NCBI GenBank assembly: GCA_002964805.2
Contig: PUDQ02000010.1
Coordinates: 868,001 to 932,000, forward strand
Length of the DNA stretch: 64,000 bases
DNA from: Trametes villosa
Lineage: Eukaryota > Basidiomycota > Agaricomycetes > Polyporales > Polyporaceae
Direction of reading: 5' to 3'
The position numbers were made by a program, and so were the translations under genes. Position 1 is the first letter of the stretch; every line of letters starts with the position of its first letter. A model generated the notes under the pieces. The model saw nothing but the letters and a program-made list of their open reading frames with translations. It was not told the DNA's origin and did no database searches. Of this stretch, positions 32,172 through 43,558 are shown piece by piece.

Positions 32172-34206
32172 CTACGCTACAGCCGGCCCTTCTACATCAT
32201 TGTCAGGAATTTCCTGCAGCAACGCCGCGTCGCCAGGAAGCAACATGTCGTCGGTGATGACAAAGGTGCCCCACCATCCCATCTCGGTTCCGCTCCTCAT
32301 CTCAAGGTCACCGCCGCTCTCACGAAGGTTGCGCAACCAATCCTGGCGGACGGTGAAGTCGAACGGCCCCAGCTTACCCTTTCCACCGCCTGGGGGGTGT
32401 TGGTCTGCTTTCGCCCAAGCTGCCTGGTACGTCTCCTTCACGTTCGACCGTGGCTTTGTTGGTTCTTTGATGAGCGTGGCGAGGGACTCGAGCCGGGGAC
32501 GCTTGGCTGGGGGTTGACCGTCCGCTGATACGGCCTGCTTGGCGGCGGCCTCCTCGGCTTTCAACTGCACCACCTGTGGTAGTTTTGACAGCTGGCAACG
32601 AGCCTCGAGCGCGAGCAGATAGTCAAGGTAGCGCAGGAAGCGGACATACTGGGGGAATTGGTGAGCATCGCCGCCGTCGCCGAGTAGATGTAACTCACTG
32701 ATCGCCTGCGCCATTGACGACCCTTGACGACCTTTCCACCATGTCCACATCCTTGCGCCTTCCGCCGTGCATGACTGTTCTCGCTGAGGTTGTCGCTGTC
32801 TTCAGTTGCGCGATCGGATGCGAAGTCGGTGTCGCACAGCAAAGCAGCACCGTCGAGTCCGAACATGCGTTCGAGAAGGTACGCCATACGTCGGCGGTTT
32901 TTGGTCTTCTACAAGCTGATGTTAGCCTTCGACGAGGTGGCATGCAAGCACTTCTGGTAGCACGCACGGTTGCACGCTTCGAGCGTTCGTTGTTTTTCTG
33001 GTTGGCTGTTTTGCGTTTCTGACGTCCTTCCTCGGTCTGCTCTTCCTTCCAGCGGCGCTGTAGGGTGTCGAAGTGCACGTGCGCGACGGCGTCCATGACC
33101 ACTGGATCATAAGACTCATCCGGCAGCGGCTTCCACTCTGCCTTTCCCCGTCCGCCGTCTGCACGCAAACGCTGCTGGAGGTGAGTGTCGATCTCGACTT
33201 ACTCATGATGTAGTGACTCACCTTCTCGTTATCGTACGCATGCGTAGCAAGGGCCTTAATGAATGCCTGGTTCGCCGCGTTCTTGAGGCCCGCCTTGAAG
33301 TGAGGATAGTACTGCTTGACTCCGTCGCTGTCTTGTGTGAAGGCCTGACCGTCAGGGAGTGGCTTGATTTCAGCTAGCCGTTTGAACTGGTCTTCTGTTC
33401 TGCGGACGTCGTTCAAGCCAAGGAATCTCCAAGCTAGCTCATGGATGTTGTCCTGCATCGCCAGGACGGTTAGGTACGTACGCCATGAGCTGTTGCAATG
33501 TTTGTTGCGCTCACCTTCAGCGTGGGATGGTCGTTTGCCATGATCTTCTCCTGCGCTTTTCCCTTAGTGCGCACAGCGCCTGCAGCGCTCGTGGCCTTCA
33601 ATTCGGTGAGCTGCGCTTTCACATCGTCTAGCTCAACGCCCTGATGCTTGAGGTCCTTTTCCAGCTTTGTCAGACGTTCTATACTCGCCTCAGACTGAGC
33701 GACCAGACGCTGAATAATGGCATTGAACTGCGCCGGTGACGTTGTGCTGTCGGAAAATAGCACCGCCTGATCTGTCCCTGAACGCGGGAATGCAACGTCG
33801 GCTGCCATCGGCCGCATCTGCGAGGTCGGCTGCGGTTGCGCACGCGGCGTGAACGGATCGTCTAGGTGAGTCTTAGCTTGTGCGCATAGTCGCGGTACTA
33901 ACCGCAAAGCACCATTCTATGCTCACCGATGTGGGCGGTGCCACCGCTGCCGTACGGGTAGCCGGCGGGTACCGGGCTTGAGACAGGGATCTCGGAGGTG
34001 CCATGCCGGGCACCAGCATCATGGTAGCGGCTGTTCGGTGGGCGCATAGTGTCGTGCAAGGTGTGTGGGAATGCTGAATTTTGTAGGGCACCGCTGGAAG
34101 GCACGGCGTTGCCGAAGGGCGTAGTGGGAGCCTGACTTGGAAGGCTCTGCAGAGTGGTACCATAAATTGTCTGCAGATGGCCTCCCATGGTCGCAGTGGA
34201 CGCCAT
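32172..34206 (-). CDS. CACTA-borne accessory protein on the opposite strand
   Basis: This gene converges on the transposase with 26 bp between stops. Minus-strand exon candidates run from MASTATMGGHLQTIYGTTLQ at 34206. A Gln/Ser-rich part is followed by a coiled-coil-like stretch near 33600-33720 (EASIERLTKLEKDLKHQGVE), by DNIHELAWRFLGLNDVRRTE near 33440, by a Lys/Arg-rich segment, and by a last exon ending NDVEGPAVA at 32172. Its 3' part contains KRPRLESLATLIKEPTKPR, a possible nuclear signal. I recognise no catalytic domain. Similar second genes occur in fungal CACTA elements, where a DNA-binding or terminus-recognition role is presumed. Intron borders and the start are approximate; exons may extend to about 34390. 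Confidence 0.55.
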
Positions 34207-35329
34207 GTGAGGGTAAGTGTGACCCTGTGCCCCCGTTCAATGTGATGTCGAAGAGCTCACGATGCCGCAACACGCAGACTTCACATACCATGTTATGACC
34301 TCCTTGATTCACCATGTCCTCGCCTCCAACCTGGAACCCGCCGCGGCCCAGGCCGCCTACGTGCATCGTCCCGCTCATTCCTGGCATACCGCCCGGCGCC
34401 CCGAAAGGACGTGATCCTGGAGGATCTACAAGAACGGCATGTATGTTAGTCCCCGGGTCTTATCAGTTACAGCACTTCTCTAACCTTCCTCACGAACAGT
34501 GTTGGCTGTAGTCTGGGGGTAGTGCGGCGACATGGGCCCCAACCTACCCGCGCCGGATGGCGCTGTGCCGGGACTAGGAGAGTGGCCGCGCTCTCTACCT
34601 TGAAGCGGTGCAGCTGCTGGACCGTAGAGTGGTTCATTTTGTGATGAGTCGCCCATCATGGGCCTGAGAATGCTGAGGTGACCAAGAAGCAGGTGCACCA
34701 GATGAGCTCGAGCAGGAAAATCGCGGCCGCGCTGCTGGATGTCCATTCGGCATGGCGGACATTTTGTAACATACCATATCGAGTCTTCCGCACGGAATAT
34801 ACCTCATATTCGGCAAATTTCCTGAGTGCAAACCCGCGTACAGCGGAGTGTACAGGCTGTATGGGACATCCATTCCCGCTGGTAAGACGCCGGGTCTACA
34901 TAATATTCCGCTGGGATGCGCGGCGTGTACAGCAGGAGATTACGCCGCGTGGGCGGACCGGAATATGACGCAGAGGGTGCATAAGGCTGCTTCTATCCCG
35001 GCGGCAAATGGCCGATTTACATCGCGGTATAAACTCCGCTTATGGGGCATCTACACCGCATATACGGGAGCGGAAACTTCGGCGGTTTTGCAGTGATTGA
35101 AGCGTATGCTTGCTTCCCTGCACGCTGAAGTTCTTTATGCATCACTATCTGCAGTTGATGAATGTTCTGCACATGGCCAGCCTTTTGCAACCATTGATTT
35201 GACGAGTGAGGATGGGACACCGGGACAGTTGCAGTGTGTATGTACTACTACTTACAGTTTTGGCACACCATCCGAGGCAACCGGATATGTACATCCCTGA
35301 TCATGGTTACCCTCGCAAGCAAAACGCTA

Positions 35330-35432
35330 TGCTCGGAATGAGGATCGAACTCATGACCTCAGGATTGCCCGTCTCCGCGACGGTCATACGAAAGTATGAG
35401 ACCTGCGCTCTAACCAACTGAGCCATCCAAGC
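35330..35432 (-). tRNA. tRNA-Met (CAT), elongator type, with intron
   Basis: On the minus strand this is almost identical to 25530-25632: same acceptor, D, anticodon and T arms, differing inside the 29-nt intron (GTCGCGGAGAC in place of GTCTCAGAGAC). It lies 234 bp right of the CACTA element and points toward the other tRNA gene. Confidence 0.93.
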
Positions 35433-36032
35433 ATCGACAGGAGTAGCGCTCTTGACAATCCGGAGTGGCGGTGCACGCTAACAGCTAAGAGTCGACCTTC
35501 AAGCTTCAGTGAGCGACCTTCTTCAAGTTCCTACTAGACATGCTCGTCCATCTGGATCCTGCAGCAATCCCTGCGACATACATGGAAGATCTTGTGCACC
35601 CGCTGCATGGAAAATGTCGACGCTACAACCGAGCCAATCACTCATCATCACTCGGCGTGATGGTCCTACGGTTCTCCGTCATCTCTACAGTCGATCGACG
35701 ATGGGGCTCGCATGGTAAGTACGCTGACTGTCGCGATCAGCCTCGCACCCCGCACAAAGTCTAACCGCATGTAGACGCAGTTCATGAAGCTTGCAAGGCT
35801 CCGCAACACCGGCCCACCAATCGCTAGCCCCCCATACGCTCATCCGCCAGGGGTACGGCCAACCCGCGGCTGCCTTCTTTTCCCTCAAGCTGCCATCCAG
35901 GCCCGGCTGTACGCGCTTCGACGCTCTCAAGCAACACAATCCTCGCAACCTTCCTGCCCCCTTCGCTCAGCAGGCCGCTCAGGTGCTCACGCGCTGACGT
36001 CATCGGGCGCAATCCCGCTATAAGAGCGGCTC

Positions 36033-38669
36033 ATGCACATGGCCCGCGTTGCGCTCGCTCCGAGTCGAAGCCTCCTTTCACGCAGGACCGCGACGCTCCC
36101 ACTGGTACTCTCACCGCAACGACGTTTCAGCATGGCAGAACGCCGCGCACCGACGTTTGACGAGAGCAAGCTCGACAAGCTCTACCCGACCCCGTCGCAC
36201 GCGCCCGTAGCGCAGGCGCCGCGGCGGTTCCCTGGCGTCACGCCCGAGTCGACCGCGACGCTGCTCGAGACTCTGCGGGACAACCATGTGAAATGGCACA
36301 TCTTCTTCAACGAAAAGCACTTTCACAAGTCAGTCGTGGATCATGATGTATATTGGGCAATGCATCGCTGATTACCCACACCCGCAGCCACGCGAGCCAC
36401 CATCTCCTCGCGCTGTACCATCTCGGCGCGAACGGGGAGAACATCAAGGCGGCGTACGCGACTCATACCTCGTACCAACGCCATGCATACGAGTCGCCAG
36501 CACCGATCACTCGGGACAACTTCCACGAGCATCTGGCTGACGAGGAGTGAGTGCATCTCATCTGAGCCTCTTTGCTAGAGACTTGCAGATCCCGGCCCAA
36601 GGGCTAAGTAGGCCGGGCCGGGCCGTGCTTTGAGGCGGGCTTTCAGCGGCCTCACAGCCCGGCTCGAAGTTGTACACAACTTCGAGGGGGCCCGCCAGAA
36701 TGGTAGAAGTGGAACTACATTCCGATGTCCCTCCCCTGGAGGTGGCACTCGAGTATCTTTGCCTTCGTGTGGACTGGACTCGAGTACGTGCCCACTCGCC
36801 ATTCCACTTTGACTTCCACTCCGATGGGTGACGAGGCCGAAATGAGGTGGGGGCGCAGGGGACGGCGTGGAGGACGCGTCCCCAATGCTTGCGGCAAGTG
36901 TGTGCATGAAAGCGATGCCGATGCGCGCATGCAAGAGGCAGGGGGTCCATGCGGGAAGATAGCGCAGACGTGAACGACGAGGGTGTAATTGAGCGAGGTG
37001 TAGGCGCCATCGCGGACATAAGTACGAGCGAAGTAGACGCCTCCGACCCGCACAGCGAAGGCGAGTATGAGGACAGCCGTGTGCCCGGGGTGGTCAGCGA
37101 GCGCATCGATAAACGCGCTATACCCGCTAGGCCACTAGCAGGTGGAACCGTATGCGCGTTGGGGGATTGTTCACATGTACCGGACTCACGCTTCCACTTA
37201 CACTGTTCCACTTCCACCATTTTGTTACATGGGGTCGGGCTGCTTCCATATGTAGATTCTGCAGAGCATGTTCCGCCGAACGCCTTGTCCAGCGGGCAGG
37301 ACTGTCTGGGAATCAGCCAGGCTGCTAGGATTTGGCACTATCTCTACATGGACTTGCGGTGCTAATACTGCGCTTTGCAGCTACTACAACGCATACCTCA
37401 AGTTCTTCTCCGACGAACTTTTGGACAAAGGCGCAGCTGCGGTAATCGAAGAATACATCTTCTCACCGAAGGCGAATATTGAGCCCCCAAAGCCCGGGAA
37501 AGAGCCCATGCAGATGGCCAACCGCTTCCTCGCCGGCCTCCTCCACCCTCTCATCCACACCGGGTACGGGTGCGAGTTCGGCCTCCTTGGGCAACTCGCA
37601 GAAGGCCTCGCAGAGACCGCCGTACACAGTCCGCTCGCCCCCGCGCTGACTCCGCCCACGCTCTTACAATACGTCAGCGCGGCGGCGACAGACGCGAAGA
37701 ATGCGACCGTGTCCCGCCTCACGTCGCTCTTCCCGACCTTCGGACTCGGCCAGTCCCAGCGCGCGGAGCCGGAAACCAAGGCTCCCGCAAAAGGCGTGCA
37801 CGCGCTGACCCTCATAGCGCGGCTCATGCGCGACGAGGCGTTCTCGGCGAAGAACATTCAACTCCCGCCGCCCGAGGAGAGCGAGGAGGACACGTCGCTC
37901 GAGCGCGTGCTGCACCTGCGCGGCGAGGCGCTCGCGGAGATCGCGAAGGAGTGGACCGTCGACGGCACGAACGCGGCGGAGGTCGAGGCGAAGATCGAGG
38001 AGATCTTCTGGACGAACGTCGTCCTGTTCGGGATCGGCGGCTGGGGCGGCCGCGAGAAGTCGAAGACCAGAAAGTTCAACGGCGACTTCTTCTTGTGCGT
38101 ATATTCTCCTCCTTACTGTAAGATATTGAGACTGACTGCCTCCACACAGCCTACATCTTGTGACATCCTCCCTCTTCCTGCCCTCCATCGTCTCCTACCT
38201 CTCCTCCACTTCAACCGCGATCCTCCTGCGCACCTACCTCCTCAACACGCTCGCGCTCTACGTCGCACGCGGCCGCCCTGCGCTCCCAGCCGCGGCCTTC
38301 TTCGACGCGGTCCCGCCCGCGCCATCCCCGCCCGAAGCATCGCTCCCGCAGAACGAGCCCGCGGACGGGACGCTCACCGCGGAGAATCGCACGCCGAGCG
38401 CCTGGCTTGCCATTGCGCAGAGCACGCTCGAGCACCCGGACGATCACCACTGCAAGCTGCAGCGCACGCTCGCGCACTTCGACGCGCTGTACGGCTCAGC
38501 GCCTGCTGGGTATCTGAAGAAGCTCGGGGTGGAGCTGGAGGGGGTGGAGCATATTGATGGGTCGCTGTTCATCCGCGTCGCGGGGCTCGCGATCGAGAGG
38601 ATGGGCTGGATGAGGGAGGGGCAGGAGAGCGGTGATTGGGATTTCGAGGGGTTCTTCCAAGACCAGTAG
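36033..38669 (+). CDS. Questin-oxidase-like (DUF4243/AflY-type) protein, copy 2
   Basis: Four exons (36033-36328, 36388-36546, 37381-38094, 38150-38669) join in phase to 562 codons. The family landmarks match copy 1: FFNEKHFHN, HASHHLLALYHLGANG, LLHPLIHTGYGCEFG, FGIGGWGGREKSK and RVAGLAIERMGWMREGQ. The N-terminus has about 34 extra residues rich in Arg, Ser, Leu and Val before MAERRAPTFDE, which resembles a mitochondrial targeting peptide. An internal start at 36132 would remove it. Intron 2 is 834 bp because it holds a repeat insertion; the equivalent intron of copy 1 is 62 bp. Copy 1's third intron is absent here. The biochemical role is unknown. Confidence 0.87.
36699..37221 (+). repeat. 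GGAAGTGGAAC hairpin repeat family, copy 3 (inside an intron)
   Basis: About 0.52 kb within intron 2 of the second questin-oxidase-like gene. It starts ATGGTAGAAGTGGAACTAC and ends GTTCCACTTCCACCAT, an imperfect terminal inverted repeat. The interior shares the CCGCACAGCGAAGGCGAG motif with copies 1 and 2. Another short inverted repeat (CGAAGTTGTACACAACTTCG) lies just outside at 36664-36683. Confidence 0.7.
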
Positions 38670-41600
38670 TTGGGCATCGGCCCAAGGTCGGTGTACGATA
38701 TGTAGGATAGTTGTACTATTCATGTGCTTGGCCAGGCCGTACAGAAGCGTCGGGGCGAGGGAAGCGTGGGCAGCAGCAGTCCTCGCTCGCACGATCGGGA
38801 TGCAATCGCGCGCTCGCCCCGCGGCGGCGGACACGGAGCCGAGGAGGGCGTTGCGCGGATCGAGCACAAGAGGACGGAGAAATAAACGGATAGTCAGGCA
38901 GTACAGTAGGGATCAGTGGGACGATGGCCGTCTCCCGCACAGATATCTGCGTTCGCGGTGTTTATGTCTGTGGATGGCCCTGCCAATCCCCCTCGAGACG
39001 AGTTGCAAAATCCTGAGCAGCGGAAATCCGTCGTATTTTGCGTGGACAGCAGTACGTACTGGCCTGGTACATTATACAGAGACGTATATATTGCTGCTAG
39101 TGGCCGCACTCGCAGTGCGGTGAGTGGGAGCAAGTCAAGCTGCGGGGCGCTTCGAACGGCGAGGCGTTCAGTAGCAAAAGGCAAGCTGAGCGCTAGCTGC
39201 GTCGTTCGAGGCGCCCAGCCCGCCGGCTCGATCGACTCGACTCTCGCCTTCGCCACCACCGTCTCTCGGATCGCGTCTCGCACTCATGGCCATGCAGACA
39301 ACGTAGATTAGTGCGAGAGCCATAGTACGACATATGTGTGCGCGCGGGAATTACAACAACCTGCAAGAACTAGCCGACCCGATTCCGACTCGAGCGGCCG
39401 GCGGTGCTGTCTCCGCCCAAGCTCCTCCTCCTCGATCTCGGACAGAGCCTCCGCGGTCCACCACTCGGAGGTGGGCTCGATGTCATCGGAGTCGGGCTCG
39501 GGTGCGCCTTTCTCATCCTTGGACAACGTCCCGATGTCTTCCGACTCGTCACGCTCGCAATGAGCCGACGGCGCCGCCGCCCCGAGCTCTCCCAGCGGTT
39601 CGTTGGTGAGCCTGTACGCCTTCTTCGCTGCCGGCCGTCTGATCCTTGCGTCCTCGTCGTCGGGCTCGATGATACACGGCTCGCTCTTTACGCCGTCCCC
39701 CCGACACTCCGGCGGGCGCACTGCAAGCTCGCCGGGCTTGCAGCGAGGCCGCGTCGTGTCGGTCCGCTGAGCTTCCGTGCGGCCCAGGAGGTGGATGGAG
39801 GGCTGCGCTGCGTCGTCGTCGGGTGGAAGCCTAGGACTCGAGGCTGTCGGGATGGTGCGCAACCGGGTTGACGACGACGCCCCGCGTCTGGTCTTTGCCG
39901 CCCTTCCAGTCCTCCTTGGCCGCCGCTCCGTCCTCCCGCCGGCCTCCTCCTTGGCCGCCTTGTTCTCCCTCTGCCATCGATGAGCTCGGGGTTCGGATGG
40001 ACACTGAGGGGTGCTGCTTGGCGTTCTCGACGTCCTCGTCCGTCCGTGGCGACGTCGAAGTAGAGTTCGTGCTTGCACTACGCCGTGTGCAAGCTCTCGA
40101 TGGGCTCGAGGCCGCCGGGGATGTTACCGAAGTTCGCGAGCGGAACCGACGGAGGCCAGCCAACCAGTTCCAGCCGGTACTTCTTGAAGAGCCATGCGCA
40201 CCCGTCGATGGAGTATCGCATCTTCGCGCGTGCGTCCCCGGAGCAATGAATTGTGTCCATCGTCAGTCTCCCGACACGACGGAGACGCCGCCTGCTGCAA
40301 AGCGTACTCACTCAGACCTCCGCCCGCGTACCCACACAGCTCGCCCTTCTTGTTGTCGCGCTTGTTGCCGCCGCCCTTGAGCTGCTTCTTTTTCGGGACG
40401 AGGATGTCCCCACGAGTGATCTCGACAAAGGTAAGGCGGCGTGGGAGGCATTGTGAGGAGGGTTCCGGACGAGTCGGTGGGCGTGCACCAGCGTCGAGCA
40501 GGAGGTGAAGGGAGTATGGGCGCGCGCGACGCGTCGCCGCGCGTTCCAAGGTACGTCTTTCGGAAGACTCGTATCCGCATTAGATGACGCCCAACCACGC
40601 TCTTCGGTACGATATGCAGGTCGCGTATTACTCCCAAACGGGGAGGTCTCTCGGAAGGTGCACAGGATGAGGCCGCGCCCGGCAAGCGTGCCGATTGGCT
40701 CGCCGCTCCCAAGGCTGTTCGAGCGGTGGCTCCCGCCGTGCGGGCAGCCGAGCGTTCCCGCATCTATGACACAACCCTCGAACTGCAACGCCAGCTTGCG
40801 CATCTTGTTCGGCCTTGCACGGGCAGATGTACGTTAACGTCGCATTCTCCAAGCCGGTGAGTTCACAGCCCGGGGCATGCGACTCCGAAGCCCAGAGCTC
40901 ACTAGGTCGGTACGGACAGGTAAATGTGCAGGCGCGCACGCTCCGGTCTCGACGACCGGCCTTGTGATAATCAGGCTGCTTCTGTAGTAGGCTCGTTGCT
41001 GCACCGGTGCAACTCCGCTCGTTTCTGTCCGCCGAACGTCGGGTACCAGACCTCACAACGTGGCCCGCGACTTACCATCTCGGGGATGCAACAGAGCACG
41101 CGGTGGGCTTTCACGCCGATCGGTACTTCTCGTTTCGGGTTGCAAAGGTTTGGCTACATCCTTGCGTGCACATTGCTCGCTTAGCTGGTATTCATAGCTC
41201 CGCGCGCTCCCAGAAAGGGCAATATCCGTACGGTAAGTTCTTGCTAGTTCTGATGACGGGAAGCTGCAGGCTCTGACGTACTTGCTGTGTGCCAAGCCCT
41301 GGTGGATACCTCCCATGTCTCCCTGTCAGGTTAGATATCCGTCCCCGTGGCGACGCGGCAGTGTACGCTGAGTATAAGCCCAAGAAGGGCTCGAACTCGG
41401 GTGCGGGCCGCCTCGACTACCTGGTGCACCGAAAGCTAGCTCTCCGCCTGTTAACTGCTCGGCTGGCTCAGGATCCCTGGGGAGTCTCAGTATATGCCAC
41501 AGCGCGAACATGCGCCTGCGGCGTGCACGTACGTTACAGAGATGGTGAGCTCTCGTTGCTGTTGCAGTACGCCCGCACATAACTCAGTATCTCGGCGGCT

Positions 41601-43114
41601 ACCGGACCCTGTCCGGCGTCTCCGTCCGCTGTGCATCGCGCCCACCTAGTAGCGAGCCGAAGTGGAATGCCGCGACACGACGTCGACACTCAGCGCTCCG
41701 TCCCGAAACGATGGCAAGGGTCAATCTCCTGGGTTCTTCTCCCCGCGATCCTCACCTCTCGGAGAGGGTGTTGATGTGGGCTTCGGACGTCTCGCTTCAG
41801 GGTATGCTGCCCTTCCCCGTTCCCTCGATCAGCGAGCTTCGCGGAGAATTACACGTTGATATCTAGATCCGTAGTGGACGAGGCACGATACAATGCTACT
41901 CGCGGGTCCGAAGACACGTCCGGACCCCTGTGAACGAGCAGCCCCGCGGCCTTGCGCGCCGCTCTGGTTCCGCTGGCCGGCCCGAGGATCTCGTACAGAC
42001 GCTCGGGTGCGGCGAGTAGTGCGGCGACATGCTTCTCGGCGCCGGGACATCTGCCCGCTGGCCGGGGCAAGTCGCAAAGCCGTCTTCCATGGCCCGGCGG
42101 CAGGCAGTAGGTACGACGCCCCAACACCATGGGGACTTGTGGGTCCATGCCGTCCGCAACACATCCAGTCAATCGCTTTGCGAGCCAGACGCGCATCCAC
42201 CTGTACATCACATCACATCAGTCTATTTATCTCCGATCAGCCAGTCGGCCTGTGCGGGTCTAATTGACTTGAATCTCCACATCCCCCTCTCTACTAATAA
42301 AACTACCAATAATTCGCCCGTTCCCTTTTGCGGAAAGAGCTCCCTCCCCCTAGTGCGCAAGTCCAAAGCGCCCTCCTCCCTTCCCCGGCAAGTCCCGGGC
42401 GTTGATAGCAGCCACCGCCTAGCCCGCCCGGCGCCTTCCCCTCGGCAACCGGGCTCCGCGCGCCTCGGACTCCGCCCCGCCACCCCGCCCCAGCGCTCCC
42501 CGCCATCAAACGCCCGTCGGCGCCGTCCCCAACGATGAGCAAGCCCGCCCCGCGTTCCCGCCGTGTTTCCCGCCCTTTTCGCCCGCTTCTTTTTGTAACT
42601 AAGGTATATTAAAGTGTATATAACGGATCCTAGGGTCTACATAGTGTCTAGTACGCGCCGAAGCGCAGGGGGTAAGTAGTGGCGGGTAGTGGCAGATCGG
42701 TCATCTTATCAGTAGATCTCGCGGCTGATAAGAGCTCTCCCCGCGTAAGCCGGAGACGCGATCGCGCGTTCCCACGCGCTCCCCCCGCCGCCAAGTCCCC
42801 TCCCCGCCCCCCGCCCCGCCTCATGTCAACGAGCTACGGCGTGCAATGCAAGTGTGCTTTGTAGCACAAGCAGCACCATAGAGTGCTCTCCAAGAGCGTG
42901 GGCGGGAGGAGAAGTGCGATGACGCGGGGAGCGTCATCGGCTATCTCGGCTCATCCGATCGCTTCGCGAGCTCTTAAGTAATAGTATCACTTACAAGTGT
43001 GTTTACATGTACTTACTGCCTCCCACTTAAAGTCTTACAAGTTCATATAACAGTTTGAGGGACGTGACAAGATAGCTGTATAACAAAGAGAGCACTAAGG
43101 ACTTGCAAGACATA
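38670..43114. other. Low-information region, no secure gene
   Basis: I see no complete gene in these 4.4 kb. The best coding hints are the minus-strand acidic frame listed at 39308-40549. A GC-rich block at 42400-42560 gives way to an AT-richer stretch (42590-42650) and a segment with repeated CTTACAAGT-like words (42980-43100). No terminal repeats were found for a further element. Confidence 0.4.
39308..40549 (-). pseudogene. Possible remnant of an acidic fungal hypothetical gene
   Basis: The minus strand contains short protein-like patches in different frames: LFKKYRLELVGWPPSVPLAN at about 40130-40190, a Lys-rich patch (PKKKQLKGGGNKRDNKKGE) near 40330-40390, and acidic low-complexity sequence (ESEDIGTLSKDEKGAPEPDS) near 39490-39550. 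The LELVGWP pattern is familiar from uncharacterised Agaricomycete proteins. Stops and frame changes prevent a clean model. Either several introns or decay could explain this. Confidence 0.3.
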
Positions 43115-43339
43115 CTATGGGATGTACTGATTACAAAAGCGAGGTATATGAGGACTTAACAAAGAGCACCGACCACCCGAGCAGAGCCTCCTGGCGTGCG
43201 CGGCGAAGAAGACGCGGAGGGGGGGGGCACCGTAACGACGGCGTCGAGGGCGCGCGCGCGACCGTTGAGGGCGTCGCGAAGGACGCGCGCGCGCATCGAC
43301 AAGGGGCCGACGGGGAAGCGCGCGCGCGCTCACCTTTAC

Positions 43340-43558
43340 GCGGACGCGGCAGCGGCGGGCGTGGAGGTGGCGGCGGCAGCGGAGCTCTCGGACGTAGAGG
43401 CGGCGGTGGAGGGGCCCGCAGATGCGGACGCGGCAGCGGCGGCAGGCGTGGACATGGCGGCGGCGGCGGCGGGCGTGGACGCGGCGAGGGCGACGGCGGG
43501 CGTGGACGCGGCGGTGGCGGCGGCGGGCGTGGACGCGGCGAGGGCGGCGGCGGGCGTG
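43340..43558 (-). repeat. 27-bp coding minisatellite, left part
   Basis: On the plus strand, units begin GCGGGCGTGGACGCGGCG and recur every 27 bp toward the right end of this block. The units are less regular toward 43340. The block ends in mid-unit at GGGCGTG, where the fold-back element starts. Confidence 0.8.

Larger units (their letters stand above)
25732..35095 (+). mobile_element. CACTA (EnSpm/Plavaka-type) DNA transposon, complete
   Basis: The left end starts CACTGCGAAACCGCC and the right end is the inverted match CACTGCAAAACCGCC (read on the minus strand). The trinucleotide ATT flanks both ends (25729-25731 and 35096-35098), a 3-bp target duplication typical of CACTA elements. The 9364-bp body holds a plus-strand transposase gene and a convergent minus-strand accessory gene. 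Subterminal regions contain short GC-rich motifs in both orientations. The insertion lies between two convergent tRNA-Met genes. Intact ends suggest fairly recent movement. Confidence 0.9.

Noticed and set aside
42270..43110. Possible further transposon before the repeat gene
   Set aside because: Base composition changes sharply, but I found no inverted or direct terminal repeats and no coding sequence.
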